Positions 43,621 through 52,563 are shown, counted from the first letter of the stretch. The stretch: 64,000 nt of DNA from Trebonia kvetii (GCF_007827045.1 NZ_RPFW01000003.1:372001-436000); one strand, 5' to 3'. Numbers and translations: made by a program. The notes: generated by a model not told the origin, from the sequence alone.

Positions 43621-44364
43621 TCACTCGGGTGCTGCGTCCCGCTTCGCGGTGATCACGGTGCCGAGCTCGGCGCCCTCGCAGATCTTGCGCATCACGCCGG
43701 CCGCGGCGACGTCGAAGACGTGCATGGTCAGCGCCTGCTCGTTGGCGAGCACGAAGGCGCTGGTGTCCATCACCCGGATATCCGCGGCGATGGCCTCCTC
43801 GTAGGTGAGGGTGGCGAACCGGCGCGCGTCGGGGTTGACCTTGGGATCGGAGTCGTACACGCCGTCCACGCCGTTCTTGGCGACGAGGAGCGCGTCCGCG
43901 TCGAGTTCGAGCGCGCGCTGCACGGCCGGGTAGTCCGTGGTCACGTAGGGCTGCCCGATGCCTCCCGCGAGGACGACGATCATGCCCCGCTCCAGGTGGT
44001 GCACCGCGCGCAGCCGGATGAACGGTTCCGCGACGCTATGGATCGGCACGGCGGTCATCACCCGGATGTCCGCGTCGGTCCGTGCGGTGAGTGCGCCGCG
44101 CAGCATAAGCGCGTTCATGACCGTGCCGAGCATGCCGATGTTGTCAGCCTCGGCGCGGCTGATGCCCCAGCCGTCGGCCATCCGGCCGCGGAAGTAGTTG
44201 CCGCCGCCGACGACAACGGCGACCTGGACGCCGAGGTTGTGCAGGGAAAGAACCTCGTCGGCGACGCGGGCGAGGCTCGCGGGATCGGCTCCGGTCGCTG
44301 CCGGCCCGGCCAGGGCCTCGCCGCTGAGCTTGACTACTACCCTGCGGTATCGCGGCAACGTCAC
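43621..44364 (-). CDS. pyrH: UMP kinase (PyrH)
   Basis: A 247-residue amino-acid-kinase-fold UMP kinase. Motifs: VVVKLSGEALAG, VVVGGGNYFRG, DNIGMLGTVMNALML, VLAGGIGQPYVTTDYPAV, AKNGVDGVYDSDPK and NEQALTMHVFD. Length is normal. The usual neighbours rpsB, tsf and frr are absent, so this is either a relocated or a second copy. The Gly-Gly-Thr-Gly usually seen in PyrH (AGGTGNPYFTTD) reads AGGIGQPYVTTD here. Confidence 0.92.
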   Translation of the reverse strand: MTLPRYRRVVVKLSGEALAGPAATGADPASLARVADEVLSLHNLGVQVAVVVGGGNYFRGRMADGWGISRAEADNIGMLGTVMNALMLRGALTARTDADIRVMTAVPIHSVAEPFIRLRAVHHLERGMIVVLAGGIGQPYVTTDYPAVQRALELDADALLVAKNGVDGVYDSDPKVNPDARRFATLTYEEAIAADIRVMDTSAFVLANEQALTMHVFDVAAAGVMRKICEGAELGTVITAKRDAAPE

Positions 44365-44463
44365 CCCTCCGTCCCGAGTTTTCTGCTGGCCACGGTATCA
44401 GCCAGCATCCCGTTCGCGCTCACCGGCCCGCGGACGGGAAAAGTCCGGTATGCCGCGGTCGGC

Positions 44464-46068
44464 TCACGACTTCGCGTCGGCCCAGCTGCGGACGGTCGTG
44501 ATGTCGGCGATGAACCGCACCTGGCCGGCAGGCGCCCAGCGCCCCGCGGCCTCCGCGAGGCAGGCGCCGACCTGCTCCGCCGTCCGCTCCGCGTTGCCCG
44601 CAAGGACGTGCAGCAGCAGCTCGTCGTGCAGGCAGAGCACGATCCGCGCGTCGAGTTGCGCAGTCCTGGCGCGGACGGTGACCGCCCACATCTTGAACAG
44701 CTCGGCCGCCGCGCCCTGGATGACCGCGTTGCGCCCGTACCTGCCGCGCGCCCCGTCGTTGCCGCCGCCGGACATCCGGATCAGCCGCCCGCCGTAGGTG
44801 CGCAGGTCCCGGTGGGATCTGCCGGACCGGTCGGCGGCGTCCAGGTAGCCCATCGCCACCGGGTAGGCGGACCGCATCCGGCGGGCGGCCTCCCCGCCGT
44901 GCCCGGTGGTCTGCCCGTACATCGCGGCGATCATCGCGACCTTGGCGGTCGGCCGGTCGACGCCGAGCTCGGCCGCCACCGGCAGGTACATGTCGTCGGC
45001 GCGGGTGGCGGCGGCGAGCGCTTTGTCCCCGGAGACGGCGGCGAGCACCCGGGGCTCGATCTGCCCGAGGTCGGCGCGGACCAGCAGGTGCCCTTCCTCC
45101 GCGAGCACCGCCCGGCGCAGCACCGCGGGCATGTTGTGCAGCCCGCTCGATGCGGTCATCCGCCCGGCGGCACCGTCGCAGCCGGTCCACGCGCCGCGCA
45201 GCCGCCCGTCTGGCCCGAGGCACTCGTCGAGCCATCCGTAGCCGTACGTGGTGGCGATCCGCTCCGCCTTGCGCCACTCGAGCAGCGCCGCCACGAGCGG
45301 CGAGCGGTCCTTGAACTCCTCGAGCCGGTGCGCCCGCGTGTCGGGCACGTCGATGCCCTCCATCGCGAGCAAGGCCTTCACCTGGGCGGGACTGCGCAGG
45401 TCAGTCACCGTGGTGGAGAGCGAGTGCCGCAGCACGCGCTCGTCGCGTGCTGCCCGGATCGCCGCCGCGTCGGCCGGGCCGCGCGGCCGCGGCCCGATGA
45501 GCTCGGTGAGCATGTCTTCCGCTACGGCCCTGTCGACAGGCAGTCCGTCCGCCGCGAGCTCGGCGCACAGCAGTTCCGCCGTCGATTCGGAGCGGGCGGT
45601 GCTAACCCGGTTCCCGCCCCCGTCTCCTTCGAGGCTGGCCAGCTGCATCCGCGCCGCCGTGAGCGCCTCCGCCGCCCCCAGCGTTGGGGTGCCTGGACCT
45701 TCATCGGCCGCGCTGAACAGGTCGGGTTCTCCCGCGGATAGCTCGGGTGGCGGCTCGCCGTGCAGGCTGGCCCACACGAACGCCGGCTCCGCCCGCCACC
45801 CGCCGGACAGCAGCCGGTGCACCGCCGCGACATCCCAGCATGTCGCGAGCCGCACCCCGTGCCCGGTCAGCACCCGCGCGGTATCCTGCGACCACAGCAC
45901 CCAGCGCGGCCTGACCTCCCGGTCGGTGTCTCCCACCTCCGCTGCCGAGGCCGCCCGCTCGCCGGCCGTGGCGGCGACACTCAGCGCCCCGTCCGCGCCC
46001 AAGGCCAGCCCGACAAGATCCCCCGGCCGTACTCCCGCCGCCGTAAGAACCTCGCTCAGGTCCGCCAC
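44464..46068 (-). CDS. Family-A DNA polymerase (bifunctional 3'-5' exonuclease/polymerase type)
   Basis: A protein of about 534 residues. The C-terminal 330 residues are a PolA polymerase domain: motif A RADLGQIEPRVLA, motif B RPTAKVAMIAAMYG, motif C LCLHDELLLHV. There is no 5' nuclease domain, and the N-terminal part shows no exonuclease DxE motif I can see. In motif B the usual Phe at Lys+4 is Ile and the following Gly is Ala. The start is uncertain: GTG 46068 is chosen, but the frame is open to 46185 and TTG or GTG starts between exist. Actinobacteria often carry this second PolA-like gene; its role is unclear. Confidence 0.85.
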   Translation of the reverse strand: MADLSEVLTAAGVRPGDLVGLALGADGALSVAATAGERAASAAEVGDTDREVRPRWVLWSQDTARVLTGHGVRLATCWDVAAVHRLLSGGWRAEPAFVWASLHGEPPPELSAGEPDLFSAADEGPGTPTLGAAEALTAARMQLASLEGDGGGNRVSTARSESTAELLCAELAADGLPVDRAVAEDMLTELIGPRPRGPADAAAIRAARDERVLRHSLSTTVTDLRSPAQVKALLAMEGIDVPDTRAHRLEEFKDRSPLVAALLEWRKAERIATTYGYGWLDECLGPDGRLRGAWTGCDGAAGRMTASSGLHNMPAVLRRAVLAEEGHLLVRADLGQIEPRVLAAVSGDKALAAATRADDMYLPVAAELGVDRPTAKVAMIAAMYGQTTGHGGEAARRMRSAYPVAMGYLDAADRSGRSHRDLRTYGGRLIRMSGGGNDGARGRYGRNAVIQGAAAELFKMWAVTVRARTAQLDARIVLCLHDELLLHVLAGNAERTAEQVGACLAEAAGRWAPAGQVRFIADITTVRSWADAKS

Positions 46069-46134
46069 GCCCTCATTATCGCCCACCAGTTCGACCAATG
46101 CCCCACCCTGCAGGGCAAGGGTGCCTTCACGTTT

Positions 46135-46194
46135 GCATAGCTGGTGACGAGACAAATGCCGTAATCCGGACGCAAAAGTGGTCACCAGCTATGC
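46135..46194. repeat. 14-bp inverted repeat upstream of the polymerase gene
   Basis: GCATAGCTGGTGAC (46135-46148) and its exact complement GTCACCAGCTATGC (46181-46194) flank 32 bases. Diverged versions of the GGTCACCA core follow at about 46209-46240 (GGTCAGCAGCATGC, GGTCACCAAG). Confidence 0.7.
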
Positions 46195-46782
46195 GGAGAC
46201 GGGACAATGTGGTCAGCAGCATGCAAGAGCGGTCACCAAGTCTGAAGAGTGGCTCGACGGGGAGAGCGGGTGGCCGGGGTGGCTTCACCACCCTGGTTTG
46301 CTGCAAAGCCGCTGCGGGGGATGCGGGAGGTTCATCCCCCGCAGCGAACACCCGACGCTGACCCCCGGCTCGCGGCCGAAGGCCGCATCGGGGGGTGTGG
46401 GGGGTCGTCCCCCCCACAGTGGACCACCCCACGGGAAGGCGGTCCGCAGGACCGCCGAACAGGAGGAGGCGCGCCCGCAGGACCGCCGAACAAGGGGGGT
46501 CGAGCGACGCCTGGCCCGGTTAGGACGGGGGAATATGCCGGGCCAGGCGCCGCAGCGCCCGGGTGGCCGGGGAAACCAGCCGGGCGCGGGCCGGGCGGTT
46601 AGAGCGGGAACTCACCGCCTGGCGGCCTGCTGCGGGGCGCGCGGCCCCGCGAGATCGATTGTCACCAGCATCGTCGTGAGGGTCCCAACTGACCGGACAG
46701 TACTCGACGTTGCGGCCGAAATGGTTCTCTATCAGGGTAGCGCGCCGACGGCTCCCCTGGCGCCTGCCTCGCCAGCGGAAAA
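46195..46782. other. Gene-free region dense in hairpins
   Basis: About 590 bases upstream of the polymerase gene and downstream of hisN. It holds GCTGCGGGGGATG (46311-46323) with its exact complement at 46333-46345, G-rich element copy 2 (46390-46415), a direct repeat CGCAGGACCGCCGAACA at 46445 and 46476, and a 12-bp dyad CGCCTGGCCCGG / CCGGGCCAGGCG (46508-46519, 46538-46549). I find no gene with a credible start or domain. Confidence 0.6.
46390..46415. repeat. G-rich palindromic element, copy 2
   Basis: GGGGGG-TGT-GGGGGG-TCGT-CCCCCCC, the same pattern as copy 1 at 5964 in the same orientation. It lies in the hairpin-rich gap between hisN and the polymerase gene. Confidence 0.7.
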
Positions 46783-47577
46783 TTACGGCGCGGTGCCGGC
46801 CGTCAAGTGGGCGAGCACCTCGTCGTGCAGGTGGCCATTTGTGCAGACCACGCTGCCGCCGTCGGGCGTTGCCACCCCGGCGAGGTTGGTGAACCGGCCG
46901 CCCGCCTCCTCGACGATCACCTGGAGCGCTGCCATGTCCCAAAGCGATACGTCGGGCTCGGCGGACACATCGACCGCTCCCTCGGCGACGAGCATGTGCG
47001 ACCAGAAGTCGCCGAAGCCGCGCGTCCGCCACACCGCCTTGCTGAGCGACATGAAGCCGTCGAGCCGGCCGGCTTCCGCCCACCCGCCGATTCCTGAGTA
47101 GGAGAACGAGGCGTCGGACAACTGCGTGACCTGCGAGACCTGGCAGCGGGAGGCCTTGGTGAGCGACCTCCCCGTCCACGCGCCGCCGCCGGCCGCGGCC
47201 CACCAGCGCCTGCCGAGCGCCGGGGCGGTGACCACGCCGACCACGACGTCATCGCCGTCCATCAGCCCGATGAGCGTGGCCCAGACGGGTACGCCGCGGA
47301 CGTAGTTCTTCGTCGCGTCGATCGGATCGAGCACCCACCGCCGCGGGCCGATGCCCGTCTGCCCCGACTCCTCGCCGAGCACGGCGTCCCTGGGCCGCGA
47401 CCTGCGCAGGATGTTGCGCAGCGAGTCCTCGGTCGCCCGGTCGGCGTCCGAGACGGGCGTCAGGTCGGGCTTGGTCTCGACACGCAGGTCAAGCGCGCGG
47501 AACCGCCGCGTCGTGATGTCATCGGCTGCGTCTGCCAGGACATGCGCGAACCGCAGGTCGTCGTCGTAGCTTGCCAC
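46783..47577 (-). CDS. hisN: Histidinol-phosphatase (IMPase family)
   Basis: A 264-residue inositol-monophosphatase-fold enzyme of the actinobacterial HisN type. Metal motifs are GEESG (here VLGEESGQ), WVLDPIDATKNYVRG and SLWDMAALQVIVEEAGG; KPDLTPVSDADRATE near the start is typical of HisN. It makes histidinol from histidinol phosphate. Nearness to rsgA and aroA matches its place in other actinobacteria. An inositol-type substrate is the alternative. Confidence 0.88.
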   Translation of the reverse strand: MASYDDDLRFAHVLADAADDITTRRFRALDLRVETKPDLTPVSDADRATEDSLRNILRRSRPRDAVLGEESGQTGIGPRRWVLDPIDATKNYVRGVPVWATLIGLMDGDDVVVGVVTAPALGRRWWAAAGGGAWTGRSLTKASRCQVSQVTQLSDASFSYSGIGGWAEAGRLDGFMSLSKAVWRTRGFGDFWSHMLVAEGAVDVSAEPDVSLWDMAALQVIVEEAGGRFTNLAGVATPDGGSVVCTNGHLHDEVLAHLTAGTAP

Positions 47578-47666
47578 TCGCGAAACGGTACCGGTACACG
47601 TGTGCCGCTGACCAGCTAAGAGCCTATTGCGCGCGATCTGACGCGCCGGACGGGCATAATCACCCG

Positions 47667-47942
47667 GTGGACCTCCGCAGTGACCTGCCAGGCCAGCTCC
47701 GCCGCTACGTACGAGACGGCCGGATCTCGGTCATGCGAGGGGCCCGGCTGCTCCTGCTCGACCATGTCGCGCAGGCCTTCGAGCCTGGCCGTCGCTACCC
47801 GGAGACCGCGGTGAACGAGATTCTCAAGGGCATTTACGACGACCACGCGGCGCTGCGCCGCTACCTGGCGGACGAGGACCTGCTGTCCCGCACGCCCGAC
47901 GGCACGTACTGGCGCTCGGGCGGTACCGTTCCGCTCGGTTAG
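47667..47942 (+). CDS. DUF2087-domain protein
   Basis: A 91-residue basic-acidic small protein with the DUF2087 pattern: YVRDGRISVMRGARLLLLDH, QAFEPGRRYPETAVNEIL and RRYLADEDLLSRTPDGTYW. The family occurs alone or fused to regulators and is thought to bind nucleic acid; its role is unknown. GTG 47667 is in front of the conserved part. It is convergent with rsgA, whose stop is 22 bases away. Confidence 0.82.
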   Translation: MDLRSDLPGQLRRYVRDGRISVMRGARLLLLDHVAQAFEPGRRYPETAVNEILKGIYDDHAALRRYLADEDLLSRTPDGTYWRSGGTVPLG

Positions 47943-47964
47943 CCGTCCCGGTCAGTCAGCGCCG

Positions 47965-48987
47965 TCAGTCAGCGCCGTCAGTCGGCGGCGACGACTCGCG
48001 GCTGCCGAGCAGGCGGCGCAGCGACTCCAGCCGGGCGACGGCGTCATGCGACGCTGCCCATTCGTCGAGGGCGCAGCCGGGCGAGAGATGGTCACAGCCC
48101 GGCGGGCAGGCGGCGGTCCCCTCGGCCAGGTCGCCGAACGCCTCGACGACCCGCTCCACCGTCACGTGGCCGAGTCCGAAGCCGCGGATGCCCGGAGTGT
48201 CGATGAGCCAGCCGGAGTCGCCGGGCAGCGCGAGCGCGATCGCGGACGAGGAGGTGTGCCGCCCCTTGCCTGTCACCGCGTTCACCCGGCCGACCGCCCG
48301 GCCTGCGTCCGGCACCAGCGCGTTGACAAGCGATGACTTCCCGACTCCCGACTGGCCGATGCAGACGCTGATCCGGCCGTCGAGCGCCTTGCGGAGCCGG
48401 CCGAATGTCTGCGCGGGCAGGGGCTGCCTGGTGGTCAGCATGGGGATGTCGAGCGGCCGGTAGAACGCGCGCAGCTTGCGCGGCGGTGCCAGGTCGGACT
48501 TGGTCATGACGAGCAGCGGGTCGAGCCCCGAGTCGTAGGCGGCGGCCAGGCACCGGTCGATGAACCGGGTCTTGGGCTCGGGGTCGGCGAGCGCGCACAC
48601 GATCACCATCTGGTCCGCGTTGGCGACGACGACCCGTTCGAGCGGGTCGGTGTCGTCAGGGGAGCGGCGCAGCACGCTGGTCCGCTCCTCGACCCGGACG
48701 ATCCTGGCCAGCGACCCGGTGGCACCCGACACGTCGCCGGCCAGGGCGACCCGGTCGCCGACCACCACGGAGCCCTTGCCGAGTTCGCGTGCCTTCATGG
48801 CGGTGATAAGCCGCCCTGCCGCCTCCGGGTCTTCGAGTACGCATCCGTAGCGGCCCCGATCGACGCTGACGACGAAGCCCCCGGGCGCCGACTCGTGCGC
48901 CGGGCGCCGCCGGGTGCGCGGCTTGGAGCCGCGTCCCGCGCGGACCCGGACGTCGTCCTCGTCCCGATAGCCCTGCCGCTGCTTCAG
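47965..48987 (-). CDS. rsgA: Ribosome small-subunit GTPase RsgA
   Basis: A 340-residue circularly permuted GTPase if translation begins at CTG 48987. Motifs: N-terminal OB part DEDDVRVRAGRGSKPRTRRR and FVVSVDRGRYGCVL, then MTKSDLAPP (G4), GQSGVGKSSLVNAL (G1), DTPGIRGFGL (G3) and a C-terminal zinc part CPPGCDHLSPGCALDEW. ATG 48798 would remove the OB-fold start, which family comparison says belongs to the protein. No ATG, GTG or TTG exists in the needed region; CTG overlaps the aroA stop as CTGA after GGGGGGA. RsgA helps 30S maturation. Confidence 0.88.
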   Translation of the reverse strand: MKQRQGYRDEDDVRVRAGRGSKPRTRRRPAHESAPGGFVVSVDRGRYGCVLEDPEAAGRLITAMKARELGKGSVVVGDRVALAGDVSGATGSLARIVRVEERTSVLRRSPDDTDPLERVVVANADQMVIVCALADPEPKTRFIDRCLAAAYDSGLDPLLVMTKSDLAPPRKLRAFYRPLDIPMLTTRQPLPAQTFGRLRKALDGRISVCIGQSGVGKSSLVNALVPDAGRAVGRVNAVTGKGRHTSSSAIALALPGDSGWLIDTPGIRGFGLGHVTVERVVEAFGDLAEGTAACPPGCDHLSPGCALDEWAASHDAVARLESLRRLLGSRESSPPTDGAD

Positions 48988-50294
48988 GAGTCATCCCCCC
49001 GGACGAGCGACTCCCATGCCTCGGTGAAACCGGGGAAGGTCTTGCCGACCGTGGCGACGTTGAGCACCTCGATGCCTGGGACGCCGAGTCCGAGTACGGC
49101 CGCGGCCATGACCATCCGGTGGTCGTCGTAGGTCTCGAAGGCGTGTCCGGCCGGTGCGTGCAGCGGCCGCGGCCGGATCGACAGCCCGTCGGGCAGTTCG
49201 CTGACCTCACCGCCCATCGCGTTGATCTCCTTGACGATCGCGGCGAGCCGGTCGGTTTCCTGCGCGCGGGTATGCCCGACGCCGGTGAACGCCGACGGTC
49301 CGGCGGCGAGCGCCGCGGCCGAAGTGAGCGGCAGGCACATCTCCGGTATGTCCCGCAGGTCCGCCTCGACCCCGTTGACCGTGCCTGAGCCGGTCACGGT
49401 CAGCCCGGTCGCCGACCGTGTCACGGTGGCGCCCATCCGGGTAAGCACGTCGAGGATGGCGTCGGCGGCCTGCAGCGAGTTCTCTGGCCAGTCGCGGATG
49501 GTAACGGAGCCGCCGGTGACCAGGGCGGCCGCGAGGAACGGCCCGGCGTTGGACAGGTCAGGCTCGACGGTGAATTCCCCGAGGTTGACCGGCCCGGGCG
49601 CGACCCGCCAGAAGTCGGGCCTGTCGCCGTCAGATGAGCCGGCCTCGACCGACGCGCCGGCGTCGCGGAGCATCCGCACGGTCATCTCGATGTGCGGCAG
49701 CGAGGGCACCGGCGGTCCTGAGTGCCTGACCTCGACGCCGTTGGTGAACCGCGGCGCGGCGAGCAGCAGCCCGGAAACGAGCTGGGAGGACCCGGAGGCG
49801 TCGAGCGTCACCGGACCGCCGGGCACCGAGCCGGTGCCGTGCACGGTGAACGGCAGCGCGCCGCGGCCGTCGTCGTCGATTGACACGCCGAGCGTGCGCA
49901 GTGCGGAAAGCAGCGCGCCGACCGGCCGTTCTCGCGCTCTCGGGTCGCCGTCGAACGCGACTGCCGCGGGGGTGAGCGCCGCGACCGCGGGCAGGAATCG
50001 CATGACCGTACCCGAGTTGCCGACATCGACGCTGACCGCCGAGCCAAGTGGGAGCGCGCCGGGAGTGATGGCCGCGTCCGCGCCGTTCTCTTCGACGGTG
50101 CAACCGAGTGCACGAAGCGCCGCGATGGCGAGGGACGAGTCGCGCGCCTTCAGCACCCCGTGCACCAGCGACGGCGAGTCGCTGAGCGCGGCCAGGATGA
50201 GGGCACGATTGGTAATCGACTTCGAACCGGGCAGCCGCAACGTGGCGCGCACCGGTCCTAGCGCCGATGGGGCGAGCCAGCGTCCGGAGTCCAT
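48984..50294 (-). CDS. aroA: 3-phosphoshikimate 1-carboxyvinyltransferase (EPSP synthase)
   Basis: A 436-residue EPSP synthase, full length. It starts LPGSKSITNRALILAAL, has DVGNSGTVMRFLPAVAAL, ASGSSQLVSGLLLAAPRF, EPDLSNAGPFLAAALVTGG and YDDHRMVMAAAVLGLGVPG. It catalyses the sixth step of the shikimate pathway. Only the CTGA junction separates it from rsgA, a conserved actinobacterial pair. ATG 50294 lies 108 bases from the divergent SRAP gene. Confidence 0.96.
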   Translation of the reverse strand: MDSGRWLAPSALGPVRATLRLPGSKSITNRALILAALSDSPSLVHGVLKARDSSLAIAALRALGCTVEENGADAAITPGALPLGSAVSVDVGNSGTVMRFLPAVAALTPAAVAFDGDPRARERPVGALLSALRTLGVSIDDDGRGALPFTVHGTGSVPGGPVTLDASGSSQLVSGLLLAAPRFTNGVEVRHSGPPVPSLPHIEMTVRMLRDAGASVEAGSSDGDRPDFWRVAPGPVNLGEFTVEPDLSNAGPFLAAALVTGGSVTIRDWPENSLQAADAILDVLTRMGATVTRSATGLTVTGSGTVNGVEADLRDIPEMCLPLTSAAALAAGPSAFTGVGHTRAQETDRLAAIVKEINAMGGEVSELPDGLSIRPRPLHAPAGHAFETYDDHRMVMAAAVLGLGVPGIEVLNVATVGKTFPGFTEAWESLVRGDDS

Positions 50295-50402
50295 AACCTT
50301 GAGGGTATCGGCTGACCCGTGGGCACTGTCGACGGGTTTGCCGGTGACGGTTTCCGGTTAAGTAGCACTAATCCGGCTTGTACCCCCATAAGGGAAGGTC
50401 AC

Positions 50403-51134
50403 ATGTGCGGTCGGTTCGTCTCAGCCAGAAAGCGGCTGGAGCTCCTCGAGGAGTTCGCCGCCACGCGTGACGCCGTGCCCGCCGATCGCGACGCCGACTA
50501 TAACGTCGCGCCGACCAAGCGGATATACACGGTCCTCACCCATAAGGACGAGCGAGAGCTCCGGCTGGTTCGATGGGGCCTGGTGCCAAGCTGGGCCAAG
50601 GACACCAAGGTCGGTGCTCGCATGATCAACGCGCGGGCGGAGACGGTCGCGGTCAAGCCCTCGTTCCGCGCCGCGTTCGCGCGGCGCCGCTGCCTCATAC
50701 CGGCGGACGGCTATTACGAGTGGATGACCGAGGACAAGGTCAAGCAGCCCTATTACATTTACCGGACCGACGGAGGGATCCTCGCCTTCGCCGGGATTTA
50801 CGAGCTGTGGCGGGACTCGCAGGTTCCAGAAGACGACGAGAACGCCTGGTACTGGTCGGCGTCGATCATCACGACGCAGGCCGAGGACGAGATCGGCCGG
50901 ATCCACGACCGGACGCCGATGACCATCGCGCCCGACGACTGGACAGACTGGCTCGATCCGGCTAACAACGAGAAGGAAATGCTACTCACGGTCATGCGCC
51001 CGGCGACATCCTCGGGGTCGCGGGGCCTGACCTCATACAAGGTTTCGACGGAGGTCAACTCCGTGCGGAACAACGGGGCGTCGCTTATCGAACCGCTCGG
51101 TGACCCCGAGTCGCCCGGTTCGTCCCTTTTCTAA
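50403..51134 (+). CDS. SRAP/YedK-type abasic-site shield protein
   Basis: A 243-residue SOS-response-associated peptidase (HMCES/YedK family). The N-terminal MCGRF gives the catalytic Cys2 after Met removal. Other motifs are DYNVAPTKRIY, RLVRWGLVPSWAKD, INARAET, RRCLIPADGYYEW and IHDRTPMTI. Family members cross-link to abasic sites in single-stranded DNA. ATG 50403 follows AGGGAAGGTCAC; starting anywhere else would hide Cys2. Stands alone. Confidence 0.93.
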   Translation: MCGRFVSARKRLELLEEFAATRDAVPADRDADYNVAPTKRIYTVLTHKDERELRLVRWGLVPSWAKDTKVGARMINARAETVAVKPSFRAAFARRRCLIPADGYYEWMTEDKVKQPYYIYRTDGGILAFAGIYELWRDSQVPEDDENAWYWSASIITTQAEDEIGRIHDRTPMTIAPDDWTDWLDPANNEKEMLLTVMRPATSSGSRGLTSYKVSTEVNSVRNNGASLIEPLGDPESPGSSLF

Positions 51135-51163
51135 ACCCTCCTTTTCATTCCCGAGGATCGCCG

Positions 51164-51505
51164 ATGGAGATCAGCATTGCCAGATCGCGTCTTGAGGAAA
51201 TGCGCGCCGACCTGGACCGGACGGTTTCGGTACTCATGGGTGAACACCACCTCGTCCGGGGTGGCGGAGCGGACCCAGGTGACGCGGGCTCGAACCTGAC
51301 GGAGGCGGACAGGAACGCGGCGTCGGTGCAGACGGCACTGACCCAGCGGGCCGAGGTTCTCGCGGCGCTCGCCAGGATCGACGACGGCAGCTACGGGCGC
51401 TGTGTCGACTGCTCGAGCCCGGTGCCTGAGCCGCGCCTCGAGGCCAGGCCGGCCACCGCGCGCTGCGTGCCCTGCCAGGCGAAGCGGGACCGGCGGCGGT
51501 ACTAG
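51164..51505 (+). CDS. DksA/TraR-type zinc-finger protein
   Basis: A 113-residue protein. An N-terminal helical pair (ARSRLEEMRADLDRTVSVLM; TEADRNAASVQTALTQRAEV) is followed by a C4 zinc finger YGRCVDCSSPVPEPRLEARP with second pair CVPCQ. The layout is that of DksA/TraR, which act in the RNA polymerase secondary channel. It lacks the DxxDxA coiled-coil tip of DksA, so ppGpp partnership is doubtful. ATG 51164 is likely. It converges with the next gene with overlapping stop codons. Confidence 0.85.
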   Translation: MEISIARSRLEEMRADLDRTVSVLMGEHHLVRGGGADPGDAGSNLTEADRNAASVQTALTQRAEVLAALARIDDGSYGRCVDCSSPVPEPRLEARPATARCVPCQAKRDRRRY

Positions 51506-52272
51506 CTAATAGGGCGCTTGACGCAACTGGCGATCAGCTGGGCTCCCACCGAATCATCGGAACGGGCCCGCAGCTCCGCGCTGACCAGCTTGCCGAAGCT
51601 CGACGGGTCGCGGGCGAGCAGGTAGCTGACCGTCCGCGGTGACAGCACGGTGCGCGGCCTGATCCAGCTCACCTCGAGGCCGCCCCCGGTGAACAGCTCG
51701 CGCAGCTGCTCGGCGCCGTAGCAGCGGGTGATGGTCCCGTCCGGCCACGGGATAAGCACCACGTCGGCGTTGGGCACGTCGACCAGGTGCGGCCAGCGGT
51801 GCTGCTCCGCGAGCAGGGCCATGCCGAAGGTCAGCGAGTCGACGCAGGCGAGCACCCGGCCGCCGGGGCGGAGCACCCGGGCGATCTCGGTGACGACTTC
51901 CTCGGCGGCCAGCCGCCGCGACAGGGTGCGGTTCTCGGCGATCACGCCGTCGGCGCAGCCGTCAGGCAGGAACTCGAGGCCGGTTCCGTCGGCTGTCACG
52001 GTGGTTAGCCGGCCGGTCGTCTCGTAGCCGGCGACGGGGGAGGGGACGCTCGCGTCCGGGTCGATGACCCGCAGCACGCTGTGCCCCGCGCAGGCGGCCA
52101 CCTCGGCGGCGCAGGTGCCCGCGCCAGAGATGTCGATGAGCAGGCCAGGGCGCGCGGGCAGCCAGCGTGTCAGCTGCGCGAGGGCGACGGCGGCGTGGAA
52201 ACGCGGATAGACGAGATCGCCGCTGCCGTCCTGTTCCAGGTGTTCAAGGTCGGGTGGAGACGACTGTGCCAT
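51502..52272 (-). CDS. SAM-dependent methyltransferase-like protein
   Basis: A 256-residue class I methyltransferase-like protein. Features are [20 protein letters not shown] (a degenerate motif I lacking GxGxG), [33 protein letters not shown] and [19 protein letters not shown]. Substrate unknown. ATG 52272 (MAQSSPPD) is preferred over 52278 because GGGA lies at a better distance. Divergent from the sigR operon; a G-rich element lies between. Confidence 0.75.
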   Translation of the reverse strand: MAQSSPPDLEHLEQDGSGDLVYPRFHAAVALAQLTRWLPARPGLLIDISGAGTCAAEVAACAGHSVLRVIDPDASVPSPVAGYETTGRLTTVTADGTGLEFLPDGCADGVIAENRTLSRRLAAEEVVTEIARVLRPGGRVLACVDSLTFGMALLAEQHRWPHLVDVPNADVVLIPWPDGTITRCYGAEQLRELFTGGGLEVSWIRPRTVLSPRTVSYLLARDPSSFGKLVSAELRARSDDSVGAQLIASCVKRPIS

Positions 52273-52301
52273 CTCCATTCCCGTCAATTGGGCATGCCCG
52301 C

Positions 52302-52328
52302 GGGGGCTTCGGGGGGTCGCCCCCCCGG
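52302..52328. repeat. G-rich palindromic element, copy 3
   Basis: GGGGGCTTCGGGGGGTCGC followed by CCCCCCGGG, same orientation as copies 1 and 2. It is in the divergent gap between the methyltransferase-like gene and sigR. Confidence 0.7.
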
Positions 52329-52429
52329 GAGATATCGGCTGCACGGGGTTTACTCCTGGCTGGGCGCCGATCCGCTGCGCCTTACGGATGTTACCCTTCC
52401 CCGCTCCGGGCGTTCCATCCACGGAAACC

Positions 52430-52455
52430 GGAATTGCGCGGGGCATGACGGTGTT
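52430..52455 (+). promoter_or_regulatory. SigR-type autoregulatory promoter
   Basis: GGAAT (52430-52434), 18 bases, GTT (52453-52455) is exactly the SigR-family pattern GGAAT-N18-GTT. It lies about 110 bases upstream of GTG 52564 and just upstream of the in-frame ATG 52465, as in the self-activating second sigR promoter of Streptomyces. Confidence 0.75.
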
Positions 52456-52563
52456 GAACGCGTCATGGCACTTGCCTCTACAACGCTGACCCGGCCACGC
52501 CGGTCCATCTCCCCACAGCAGGGGAAGGTATCCTCTTACGGTTACCGAGAGGGGGTGGGTCCC

